Source: Anaerolineae bacterium
Lineage (GTDB): Bacteria; Chloroflexota; Anaerolineae; Aggregatilineales; Phototrophicaceae
Length of the DNA: 64,000 nt
Direction of reading: 5' to 3'
Assembly (NCBI GenBank): GCA_022823945.1
Contig: JAJEBK010000009.1
Span: 124,001 to 188,000 of the forward strand
Positions 29,206 through 37,215 of the stretch are shown in pieces. Both the position numbers and the translations under genes were made by a program. Numbering within the stretch: position 1 is the first letter of the stretch; every line of letters starts with the position of its first letter. A model generated the notes under the pieces. That model was not told the DNA's origin, did no database searches, and saw only the letters and a list, made by a program, of their open reading frames with translations.

Positions 29206-31026
29206 TTACGAGCCCGCCGCCGCGAACATCTCTTTCGCGCTTTCGACATATTGCAGTGATTGATGCCGAAAATAAGTGTTGTAGAGCTCGGCATAGTGCC
29301 CAGCAGCGAGCAAAAGCTGTTCGTGATTGCCTTCTTCTATGATCTCGCCAGCGCGCAGCACAATGATGCGGTCGGCGCTGCGCACTGTGCTCAGGCGATG
29401 CGCGATCAAGATGGCGGTCGAGCGCGCCAGGATCAATTCAATGGCGTCTTGGATCTGCGATTCGGTAAATGGATCGATGCTGGCGGTGGCTTCGTCCAGG
29501 ATGAATATGGAAGGCTTTTGCACCAGCACGCGCAGCAAGCTGACCAGTTGCCGCTGCCCGACGCTGAGCATGGCACCGCGTTCGCCCACATCGCTATTCA
29601 GCCCATCTGGCAGGCTGTCCAGCCATTCGCCATTGCCAATGCTCTGCGAGACTTGGTTGATTTCGTCCAATGTCGCCAGTGGATTGCCATAGCGGATGTT
29701 GTCCAGCACGGTGCCGCTGAACAGGAAAGGCTGCTGTGGCACGATGCCCAGGCGCGCGCGATAACTGGGCATATCCAATGTGCGAATGTCGGCACCGTCA
29801 ATCAAGATGCGCCCTCGCTGGAACTCGTAATAGCGCGTGATCAGCTTGGTGATTGTGCTTTTGCCCGCACCGGTGTGCCCCACAAAAGCTACATTTTCAC
29901 CGGGTTTGATATCCAGGCAGAAGTCTCGCAAGACCGGTTCGCCGCGGTCGTATTGGAAGGTCACGCCAGCAAACTCGATGTGCCCGGGCAGCTGGGTAAC
30001 TTTGTTGCTGGCGGATTGCAAAACAGAGTTTTCGGCATCAATCAAGGCGAAGATGCGCTCGGCGGCGCTCAGCCCCTGCTGGAATTGGCTCCAAAATGAA
30101 GCCAGATTCATGAAAGGAAACCAGAAGCGATCCACGCCCTGGATGAAGAGATACCATGCGCCTGCGCTGATCATGCCGGCCAGCACCGATTCTGCGCCAG
30201 CCCAAACCAGCACCGACATCGCCACAGCCGACAACACGCCCATCGTGGGGAAAACCAGCGACATAACCATGCCGCGCCGCAGGTTGATCGTATAGCTCAA
30301 ATTGTTGACCGTCGAAAACTCGCGGTAGATCATCGCTTCCTGGCGGAAATTCTTGGCGACGCTGATGCCGGTCACACTCTCCTGGATATTGTCATTGACC
30401 ACAGCCATTGCGCGCGCGCCCTGCCGGGTCACGATTCGCGCCAAGAAGCGAAACACCAGCGCAGCCAGGACTACCATAGGCATCGTCAGCAGCAAAATGA
30501 CTGTTAAATCGACTGAGTAGCTCAGCAGCGCGGCGAAGAGGATCACCACGCTGAGGAATTGCGAGACGACATCGCTGCCCAGCAGCATGACATCGCCAAA
30601 TTCCTGCGTGTCGCTGGTGATGCGGCTGATCACCGCGCCGGACTTTTGCCGGTCATAGAAAGCCAGGTCGCGCTCGATGGCTGCCTCGAAAGCGTCTTTG
30701 CGAAGCTGTGCCACCACGCGGCCGATGACAACCACAGTGAAGCGCCGCCTGCCATAATTGAACAGGTATTCCGAGGCGGCGATGACAGCCAGCGCCATGA
30801 AAATCAAGGTCATTGCATCGCCAGCTGTCACCATGTCATCGATAGCCGCGCTGATGAAGACGGGGCGCACAGCCCGCGCGATGCCCACCACCAAAAAGCC
30901 CAGCAAGCCCAGCCAGACGATCCGCTTGTGCTCGCCCAGATATTCGCCAATCCGCCGAAAAAGATAAGCATCTGTATAGTGCCGATCGTACTTGTCACTT
31001 TGCAATCCGCCAAATATCGCCGCCAT
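29206..31026 (-). CDS. ABC exporter half-transporter, subunit with LSVGQ signature
   Basis: 606 residues with an N-terminal six-helix ABC membrane domain (about 30-330) and a C-terminal ATPase (about 365-600). Walker A is GHTGAGKST. The signature reads LSVGQ instead of LSGGQ. Walker B ends FILDEATAS with the catalytic Glu present, and the H-loop is IAHRLS. The partner gene immediately upstream (3-base gap) shows the opposite defect, so the two form a heterodimer like TM287/288 or BmrCD with one consensus and one degenerate ATP site. Such exporters move lipids or drugs. Substrate is unknown; GT-C-like neighbours hint at a lipid or glycolipid. Confidence 0.9.
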   Translation of the reverse strand: MAAIFGGLQSDKYDRHYTDAYLFRRIGEYLGEHKRIVWLGLLGFLVVGIARAVRPVFISAAIDDMVTAGDAMTLIFMALAVIAASEYLFNYGRRRFTVVVIGRVVAQLRKDAFEAAIERDLAFYDRQKSGAVISRITSDTQEFGDVMLLGSDVVSQFLSVVILFAALLSYSVDLTVILLLTMPMVVLAALVFRFLARIVTRQGARAMAVVNDNIQESVTGISVAKNFRQEAMIYREFSTVNNLSYTINLRRGMVMSLVFPTMGVLSAVAMSVLVWAGAESVLAGMISAGAWYLFIQGVDRFWFPFMNLASFWSQFQQGLSAAERIFALIDAENSVLQSASNKVTQLPGHIEFAGVTFQYDRGEPVLRDFCLDIKPGENVAFVGHTGAGKSTITKLITRYYEFQRGRILIDGADIRTLDMPSYRARLGIVPQQPFLFSGTVLDNIRYGNPLATLDEINQVSQSIGNGEWLDSLPDGLNSDVGERGAMLSVGQRQLVSLLRVLVQKPSIFILDEATASIDPFTESQIQDAIELILARSTAILIAHRLSTVRSADRIIVLRAGEIIEEGNHEQLLLAAGHYAELYNTYFRHQSLQYVESAKEMFAAAGS

Positions 31027-31029
31027 GAA

Positions 31030-32823
31030 CTAGCCTCCCCGCGCCACTTGCGATTGATTGTCGGCTGAGGAATAACGGTCGAAGATATGCCGATACGATT
31101 GTGACCGACGCAGCAAGTCCTGGTGCGTGCCCTGCGCCACCACCCGACCCTTGCGGAGCACAACGATATGGTCTGCCCAGCGAATCTGTGACAGGCGATG
31201 GGTGATCAGCAGCGTCGTGCGTCCGCGAGCTGCCGACCAAATGGCACGCTGAATCTTGTCTTCCGTGGCGCTGTCGATGGCGCTGGTGCTGTCATCGAGG
31301 ATGAGCACGGGTGGATCGGTCTGGAAGGCGCGCGCCAATGCCAGCCGCTGCCGCTGGCCGCCACTGAGTGTCATGCCGCGCTGGCCGATGATGGTGTTAT
31401 AACCGTCCGGGAAGCTGGAAATGAAATCGTGCGCCTGCGCAGCTTTCGCCGAGTCGACGATGCCGTCCATATCGAGATGCTCTGTGCCGAAGGCGATATT
31501 TTCTGCCACGCTGCGGCTGAACAAGAAAATGTCCTGCTCAATGATGCTGATCTGTGAGCGCAGCGCTTGCAGATTCCAGTCGCGCACATCAACGCCGTCC
31601 ACCAGCACGCGCCCACTATCAACATCATACATACGGTTTATCAGCTTGCTTAACGTGCTCTTGCCCGAGCCAGTCTGCCCGACGATGGCGACCGTCTGCC
31701 CGGGCTGCACACGAAACGATACATCACAGAGTACTTCATCTTCTGGCGAATAGCCGAAGCTGACTTTGTCAAATACGATTTCGCCCTGGAGATCTTCGCT
31801 GTAGCCGCGTTCGTTTTGATCCAGCAATGTGCGCGTCGTCATCACTTCCAGGATGCGGGCGGCGCTGGCATACCCCGATGCGATGCGCGATGACGAAAAG
31901 AGTGATATGAACACGGGGAACTGAAAGAGGTTGATCAAACCCAGAAATGCGATCACATCGCCTTCTGCGATCGCTCGCGCCTCGTAGAGACTGGCCGCAT
32001 GCGCCAAAGCCGCCACCACCGTCAAGCCAAACAGAAAGACCGAGAGATAGCGCGCCTCGAATTCGCCCTGGTCGATGAACTTGTCGCGCACCAGGTCGGC
32101 CAGGCTGTTGAATGCGCCCATTTCGCTTTGTTCCTGCGCCGCGCCTTTGACCACTTCCAAGCCATCCAGGGCTTCAGCCAAACGCGCGTTCATGCGCCCG
32201 AAACTGCCGCGAACTTGCTGAGCGATCGGATGCAGGCGCAAAACAAAAAACACTTGCACACAGATATGCGCGACGATGAAAAGCAGCGGCACCAGGATCA
32301 ACTGCGGGTGTATGCTCGGCGCATACAAAGCGGGCATGATCAAAAACATATTCGCGCCCGTAACCAGATTGATGCCCGGATTCATCATCAGATTCATCTC
32401 GCGCACATCGTTGGTCACGCGCGCCATCGTCTCGCCGACCGGCTGTCTGTCGTGATAACTCATGCTCTTGCCCAGCAGGCTGGAATACAGCTCATCGCGG
32501 ATATCGCGCTCAAAACGTTGGGCGAAAACCTCTGCCGAGAAATTGCGCACAAATTGCAGCAGCGAGCGCAAGGACTGCGAGCCGATGATGAGCAGCACGC
32601 TGTTCACGATCAAGCCCATCGTCTGCTCGTTCCCCAGCAGGATGGCATCAAAAGCGCTGCCCAGCGCTCCTGGCACGACGCCAGCCAAAAAGGCGTTGCA
32701 AAATGCGCCCGCCACCAGCAGCAGCGCGGCTATCGGATGCCGCAGGATGTGCGAAAGGATGAAGCGGAAAGGGCTGCTGTGGTTGGTAGCTATTGGCGAA
32801 TTGACGACAAATTCAGCGGACAT
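31030..32823 (-). CDS. ABC exporter half-transporter, subunit with degenerate Walker B (LDD)
   Basis: About 597 residues, same layout as its partner. The membrane domain spans about 20-320, the ATPase about 350-590. Walker A is GQTGSGKST and the signature LSGGQRQR is canonical, but Walker B reads VLILDDSTSAID, with Asp where the catalytic Glu should be. In a heterodimer this Walker site pairs with the partner's LSVGQ, making a degenerate site, while the other site is consensus. The ORF track starts at a GTG (32853); ATG at 32823 with GAGACGAG upstream is more likely. It is the first gene of the exporter pair. Confidence 0.9.
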   Translation of the reverse strand: MSAEFVVNSPIATNHSSPFRFILSHILRHPIAALLLVAGAFCNAFLAGVVPGALGSAFDAILLGNEQTMGLIVNSVLLIIGSQSLRSLLQFVRNFSAEVFAQRFERDIRDELYSSLLGKSMSYHDRQPVGETMARVTNDVREMNLMMNPGINLVTGANMFLIMPALYAPSIHPQLILVPLLFIVAHICVQVFFVLRLHPIAQQVRGSFGRMNARLAEALDGLEVVKGAAQEQSEMGAFNSLADLVRDKFIDQGEFEARYLSVFLFGLTVVAALAHAASLYEARAIAEGDVIAFLGLINLFQFPVFISLFSSSRIASGYASAARILEVMTTRTLLDQNERGYSEDLQGEIVFDKVSFGYSPEDEVLCDVSFRVQPGQTVAIVGQTGSGKSTLSKLINRMYDVDSGRVLVDGVDVRDWNLQALRSQISIIEQDIFLFSRSVAENIAFGTEHLDMDGIVDSAKAAQAHDFISSFPDGYNTIIGQRGMTLSGGQRQRLALARAFQTDPPVLILDDSTSAIDSATEDKIQRAIWSAARGRTTLLITHRLSQIRWADHIVVLRKGRVVAQGTHQDLLRRSQSYRHIFDRYSSADNQSQVARGG

Positions 32824-32906
32824 ATCTCGTCTCTTATGAAGGGAGAGGCGCACAGCCGCAGTCTAACCGAGTCTGGCAAAAAGCAGAATAAGAGATTCTA
32901 TTTCAA

Positions 32907-32988
32907 CCCCCCTCAGTCCCCCCGACGAGTCAGGGGGAAGCGCAATCACCCCCCTCAGTCCCCCTACGAGTCAGGGGGAAGCGCGATT
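32907..32988. repeat. Two tandem copies of a C-rich CCCCCTCAG/AGTCAGGGGG repeat
   Basis: Two near-identical units of about 41 bases, each with CCCCCCTCAGTCCCCC at the left and GAGTCAGGGGGAAGCGC at the right; the arms can pair as a hairpin. A third, diverged copy in the opposite orientation is at 61811-61845. Confidence 0.75.
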
Positions 32989-32997
32989 CGTTCGTAT

Positions 32998-33027
32998 CAG
33001 TGGGCGAGGCGGCGACTCGCCCCTACA
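32998..33027. repeat. GGGCGAG-CTCGCCC hairpin repeat (copy 1)
   Basis: A 7-bp stem, GGGCGAG/CTCGCCC, with loop GCGGCGA, flanked by CAGT and CTACA. A second copy with the same flanks and an inverted loop is at 59065-59094. Confidence 0.7.
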
Positions 33028-33061
33028 TCACATCTCTGTGACCTATGTGTTCTCTGTGTAA
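33028..33061. repeat. CTCTGTG-type intergenic repeat (copy B)
   Basis: Short tandem units ending in TGTGTTCTCTGTGTAATC. It stops immediately at the stop codon of the membrane protein gene. Confidence 0.5.
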
Positions 33062-35464
33062 TCATTTTTCATTGCTAACGCTGATTTCGACCGGCAAAAC
33101 GCCAATCTCGCCCTGGTGCACAGACTTCCCGCTGGTCACCGGCAAACGTCTGATATCGCCGATTTCACTATCCCATCGATACATTGCCAGCCACAACTGC
33201 AGATCTCCGCTTGGCGCGTCATCGGGCAGGCGCAGCGCTCGGTTGTCCCATACGCCACCTGTCCAACTGGATGTCGGCGCGAAACCAGCTTGCGGCGCAG
33301 AGTCGTGCCCCTGCGCGATCACCTGCTGCGCGACCGCGTCGGCGGCGAAGAGGGCCACCGTGTACTCTTCAGCGAGGGGCGCATCCGTCTGCCAATGCAG
33401 CGAGATTTCGATTGTCGCGCCCGGCTGATAAAGCAAACCATTGGGCAGCGTGATGCTGGCCAGACGAATGTTCTCGCCAAAGCGCAGGTCGGTTGGCATA
33501 TCGCCGGCGAAGGGCGACAGCGGGTTGGGCGCGGCCGAGCGTGTGCTGTATTCCAGCAGGCGCACAGTCGGGTCGTTATGCTCCAGCGCGACCTCCCGCA
33601 GCGGGTAGAAATGCAGCGCCAGATACCGCTCCAGCGGGCGGAAGCTCCAGTCCATGAAAGGGCTGGTTTCCGCCAGCAGCCACAGCCGTTCTTGTCGATG
33701 AGCCAGATGCTGAATCGTGCGGATGCTTTGCAGGTCCAGCCAGTCGTTGGGATTGGCCGATATGACCAGCGCTGGTTGTCTTTCGCTGGCTGCCTGTGCG
33801 AGCGGACGCGGTAAAGCGATCGGGCGCGGCTGGTCGCCATCCAGATGATTCATGACGAAACCGGCATAATCGCCGCTGCCCAGCAACAACACATCATCGG
33901 CACGGCTATGCGCCACCAGATAATCCAATGCCTCGTGCAGCGCCCCGCTTTTCGAGCGGGTTCGCGGATCCTGGTCATAGGCTGCGCTGAGGTTAAGCAG
34001 CGTCAAGGGCAAGCACAAGAAGGCCAGGGGCAGGGCGGCATGTCTCCAGCGGCTGCCTGGGTCTTGCAGGCTTCGCCACAGGCAAATGGCAAGGAGGGCG
34101 AACAGAACGGCGAAACTGATGCCCCAGACAGGTAGATTGGCGCGAGTCCAGAGAAAGTCAAAGCCGAGATCAGCCCAGCGCCGCGGCAAAACGAACCAGC
34201 GAAAGTACTGCGGCTGCATCATCGATGGCAGCCACTCTGCCAACCCTTCCGACTCCGCGGGCAGGGATGCGCTATAATGCTCCCAACTGAGCGATACTGC
34301 ACTGAACTGAATCCATACGCCATAAAGCAGCAGCGCGACCCACAAGGCGGCCAGTTTGCGCCTGCGCCCTTGCAAAATTCGTTGGATCACTGGCGCGCTC
34401 CCCAGCATCAACACCGGCAAGACGGGCGTCAGGAAACGCGGCGGGAAGCTCAGTCCGCCAAACCAGTGCCTGTCCACTAAAAGCGCATGCCCCAGCGCAT
34501 ATCCCCCTGCCAGCAGGACAATGGTCGTTGGCAATCGCCAGCGCCGCCGCTGAATCAGCAGCAGGCAGCCACCGACAGCCAACAGCGCGACTGGCGAAGT
34601 GCCCCAGATGCCCGCGCCCGGGCTCAAGAGATAGCTGCGCAAGGCGATGCCCACATAGCCGCCATCCAGCCCTACGCGAGCTAGCCGGTCGAGCAGCGCG
34701 TCAGGCAGCGGATCCAGCAGCAGCAGGACTGCCAGCGCCACCAGCGGCACAGCCAATAGCGCTTTGTAGAGCTTTGCCAGCCAACGGGACGACTCTTCTG
34801 GCTCGGGCAGAGCAAAGACCAATGCAGCCGGCAATGCCAGCGCTGCCGAGAATTTGACTTGCGTGGCCAGCAGCAGCGTCCCGGCCGCGCATAGCCAGCC
34901 GAGCAGCCGCAGCCACCAGCTGTGCCGCCTGCCGATTTGCAGACACAACAACGTCAAAAGAATGAAGAATGCCGCCAGTGGCTCACGGAACAGCGCCTGG
35001 CTGTATGCCCACAGATTCGTCGCCAGCCCGCTGCTGATGGCGACGAGCAGTGATGTGGCATCGCTATAACCCAGCGCACGCGCGAGCAGAAAAATCAGCG
35101 CGATAGTCAGCGCGGTAACGACGACATTGAAAAGCCAGACGGCGTGAATGTTGCCGAGGCGGGGAAGGCTTTGCGCCACCCTCAGCCAGGGCAGGGCGAG
35201 CTTTGCCTGCAGCCGCTCTTCGACATCATACTCGCGCAGGGGCAACACATCGGACTGGTGGATGCGCAGCGGCAGTTCTGTCCAGGCCGATTCGTCCAGC
35301 AGCCAATCGCCATAGCGCGCGTAACTGGTTATGGCATCAAAGGCGCGTAATGTATCGCCCGACTGGATCACCGCGCGGAAGCTCAGCAGATAGACGCCAG
35401 CCATCAGCGCAACCAGCAGCAGGCACAGTCGGGCGCTGTGGAATAGCTTGCGTCTGCCTGTCAT
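33062..35464 (-). CDS. GT-C-like membrane protein with C-terminal beta domain
   Basis: About 800 residues. A first helix (about 11-29) is followed by the outside loop SGDTLRAFDAITSYARYGDW and then a series of hydrophobic helices up to about residue 480. The arrangement resembles GT-C membrane glycosyltransferases but lacks a motif strong enough to name one. The C-terminal 300 residues include a beta-type module (TIEISLHWQTDAPLAEEYTV) related to the one in the protein at 26593-29178. The ORF track start at 35611 would overlap the upstream regulator; ATG at 35464 lies 10 bases after that gene's stop. It is probably co-transcribed with the regulator. Confidence 0.8.
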   Translation of the reverse strand: MTGRRKLFHSARLCLLLVALMAGVYLLSFRAVIQSGDTLRAFDAITSYARYGDWLLDESAWTELPLRIHQSDVLPLREYDVEERLQAKLALPWLRVAQSLPRLGNIHAVWLFNVVVTALTIALIFLLARALGYSDATSLLVAISSGLATNLWAYSQALFREPLAAFFILLTLLCLQIGRRHSWWLRLLGWLCAAGTLLLATQVKFSAALALPAALVFALPEPEESSRWLAKLYKALLAVPLVALAVLLLLDPLPDALLDRLARVGLDGGYVGIALRSYLLSPGAGIWGTSPVALLAVGGCLLLIQRRRWRLPTTIVLLAGGYALGHALLVDRHWFGGLSFPPRFLTPVLPVLMLGSAPVIQRILQGRRRKLAALWVALLLYGVWIQFSAVSLSWEHYSASLPAESEGLAEWLPSMMQPQYFRWFVLPRRWADLGFDFLWTRANLPVWGISFAVLFALLAICLWRSLQDPGSRWRHAALPLAFLCLPLTLLNLSAAYDQDPRTRSKSGALHEALDYLVAHSRADDVLLLGSGDYAGFVMNHLDGDQPRPIALPRPLAQAASERQPALVISANPNDWLDLQSIRTIQHLAHRQERLWLLAETSPFMDWSFRPLERYLALHFYPLREVALEHNDPTVRLLEYSTRSAAPNPLSPFAGDMPTDLRFGENIRLASITLPNGLLYQPGATIEISLHWQTDAPLAEEYTVALFAADAVAQQVIAQGHDSAPQAGFAPTSSWTGGVWDNRALRLPDDAPSGDLQLWLAMYRWDSEIGDIRRLPVTSGKSVHQGEIGVLPVEISVSNEK

Positions 35465-35474
35465 CGCGCCGACA

Positions 35475-36215
35475 TCAAGACGCGGCATTGGACTCGGCGA
35501 AGTCGCGTTCAGCGCGCGCGTTGATGATGGCCAAGAGCGCATCGGCGATGCGGTGCAAGTCGTCTGCCCTGATGTGCCGAAAAGCCATCGCCAGCCGAAT
35601 AAAGGCGGCATTTTGGCGGTCGGTGGCGAAGTCAGTCAATGCCGTTGCGCCGTCGTCGACTGGTTGCGCGGCGCTGGGCATTACGAAAGGTCTTTCTGTT
35701 ATGCCGGCTTCCAGGAATGCGCTCAAATCCAAGCCCAAGACCTGAGCCAGCGCGCAGAGATCTGCCATCGGGGCGCTGTGTTCGCCCAGTTCATAGGCGC
35801 TGAGTCTGTCGGGAGGTATTGTTGCCTGGGCAAGGTCTGCATCTGAATTCAGACGCGCCTTTTGAATCAGAACGCCGATGATGCGTTGGCGCAGCAGCAG
35901 GTAGTCGCTTTGTCGACGCGGAGTCGGCGCGCCTTGCAAAAAGCTGGCGAGCAACTCAAGCTCAGGCAGACTCGGCGCTTCTTCGCCAGTTTCCCAAGCC
36001 TCGAATTGCTCTGGCGTCACTTGCAAGAAGGCGGCGCATTCCTCAGGCGCGCAGTCGGCCGCCAGCCGAACCTTGCGCAGCAGCACGCCAATGATCCTGG
36101 CGCGCAAACACTTCGCCAGAGGCAGATTCTGGAGCGCTGGCTGTTTATCGGCTGCGGGCTGCAGCGCGTCTATGGCGGCGCTCGCCAAGTCGGTTTCGAT
36201 CATCAGATCGCTCAT
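35475..36215 (-). CDS. Twin helix-turn-helix regulator (XRE/Cro-like)
   Basis: 246 residues with two related segments. The first (about 35-95) reads RIIGVLLRKVRLAADCAPEECAAFLQVTPEQFEAWETGEEAPSLPELE; the second (about 108-165) reads RIIGVLIQKARLNSDADLAQATIPPDRLSAYELGEHSAPMADLCALAQ. Both have the XRE pattern of a helix-turn-helix followed by a Glu-Gly turn, so one chain holds two DNA-binding units. The C-terminal 80 residues are unrecognised. A strong promoter lies only about 9 bases before the start, so the mRNA is nearly leaderless. It is divergent from the methyltransferase gene, whose -35 is five bases away; regulation of both genes is plausible. Confidence 0.78.
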   Translation of the reverse strand: MSDLMIETDLASAAIDALQPAADKQPALQNLPLAKCLRARIIGVLLRKVRLAADCAPEECAAFLQVTPEQFEAWETGEEAPSLPELELLASFLQGAPTPRRQSDYLLLRQRIIGVLIQKARLNSDADLAQATIPPDRLSAYELGEHSAPMADLCALAQVLGLDLSAFLEAGITERPFVMPSAAQPVDDGATALTDFATDRQNAAFIRLAMAFRHIRADDLHRIADALLAIINARAERDFAESNAAS

Positions 36216-36230
36216 AATCGTCTAGCGAGC

Positions 36231-36259
36231 ATTATAGTCCGCGCGAGTCGCAGCGGCAA
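36231..36259 (-). promoter_or_regulatory. Sigma70 promoter of the twin-HTH regulator
   Basis: On the minus strand TTGCCG, 17 bases, TATAAT (perfect -10). The predicted RNA start is about 9 bases before the start codon. Confidence 0.72.
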
Positions 36260-36264
36260 GTTGC

Positions 36265-36293
36265 TTGCAGGTGGACGATCATGCGACTAGAAT
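36265..36293 (+). promoter_or_regulatory. Sigma70 promoter of the methyltransferase gene
   Basis: TTGCAG, 17 bases, TAGAAT. Its -35 lies five bases from the -35 of the divergent regulator promoter. The ORF-track start at 36281 falls in the spacer, so the gene must start later. Confidence 0.65.
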
Positions 36294-36331
36294 GCTCGCT
36301 GCCCATCCAAAAGCGAAAATCAGGCTCCGCC

Positions 36332-37186
36332 ATGCCCAACCGAACGCATCACGAGATCAACCGCTTGTCCTGGAATGCAGGCACAAAGGCGCACAACAGC
36401 CACAAGGGCGACCAGGCGGCATTCTTCCGGGCCGGTGGCAATACGCTATTCTCCGAAGAAATGGCGCTGCTCGGCGATGTCTCTGGCAAACGTTTGTTGC
36501 ATCTGCAATGCAATTGCGGGCAAGATACATTGAGCCTGGCCGGGCATCTGGGCGCGCGCTGCACTGGCGTGGATATCAGCGACGAAGCGATTCGCTTTGC
36601 GCGGCAGCTTTCATGCGACACGGGCATCGCTGCCGACTTCCTGCGCGCCGATATCTACGACTATTTTGACCAAAACAAGCTGCAATATGATGCCGTTTTT
36701 TCATCCTATGGCGTGCTGTGCTGGCTGTCTGATCTGGCTGCCTGGGGACGCGGCATCGCCAACTGCTTGAGGCCGGGCGGAAGCTTTGTGCTGGTGGACT
36801 TTCATCCGGCCTTTGCCATATTTGACGAGCAATGGCGGCTGCGCCACGACTTCATGGGCGGTGTGGTACATGAATTCGATTCCGGCGTCGGCGATTATGT
36901 GGCCTTGACTGGCAGCGCCGCAGAAACCAACCAGCTTCAGCCTGGCGTGGTCGACTTTGTGAATCCATATCCCGGGGTCGAATACCAGTGGGGCACCGCC
37001 GAGGTCGTTATGGCGCTTGTAGACGCGGGCTTGACGCTGGCACACCTGCGCGAATATGACTATTGCAACGGATTCAAGCCCATGCCCGACATGCGCGAGC
37101 TGGGCGGGCGTCGCTATGCTATGCCTGCCCACCTGCCCCAGCGCATCCCGCTGATGCTGAGCGTTGTCGCAGAAAAGATCGTGTAA
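36332..37186 (+). CDS. Class I SAM-dependent methyltransferase
   Basis: About 284 residues. Motif I is LLHLQCNCGQDTLSLA, the unusual form seen in one branch of class I methyltransferases where the Gly-rich loop reads LQC(H/N)xGQDT. Motif II is TGVDISDEAI, and an acidic motif near YDAVFSSYGVLCWLSDL places the SAM adenine. The target is unknown. I take ATG at 36332 (MPNRTHHEINRLSWNAG) since the longer ORF would begin inside the promoter. It is a single-gene unit divergent from the twin-HTH regulator. Confidence 0.9.
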   Translation: MPNRTHHEINRLSWNAGTKAHNSHKGDQAAFFRAGGNTLFSEEMALLGDVSGKRLLHLQCNCGQDTLSLAGHLGARCTGVDISDEAIRFARQLSCDTGIAADFLRADIYDYFDQNKLQYDAVFSSYGVLCWLSDLAAWGRGIANCLRPGGSFVLVDFHPAFAIFDEQWRLRHDFMGGVVHEFDSGVGDYVALTGSAAETNQLQPGVVDFVNPYPGVEYQWGTAEVVMALVDAGLTLAHLREYDYCNGFKPMPDMRELGGRRYAMPAHLPQRIPLMLSVVAEKIV

Positions 37187-37215
37187 CTCGCAGGCGCTGC
37201 CGACCATCTCGCAAT

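Noticed and set aside
32907-32988. Two tandem repeats considered as a CRISPR array
   Set aside because: Only two units, no unique spacers and no cas genes nearby.
35475-36215. Twin-HTH protein as part of a toxin-antitoxin pair
   Set aside because: The protein is too long and has no small toxin-like neighbour; the divergent gene is a full methyltransferase.
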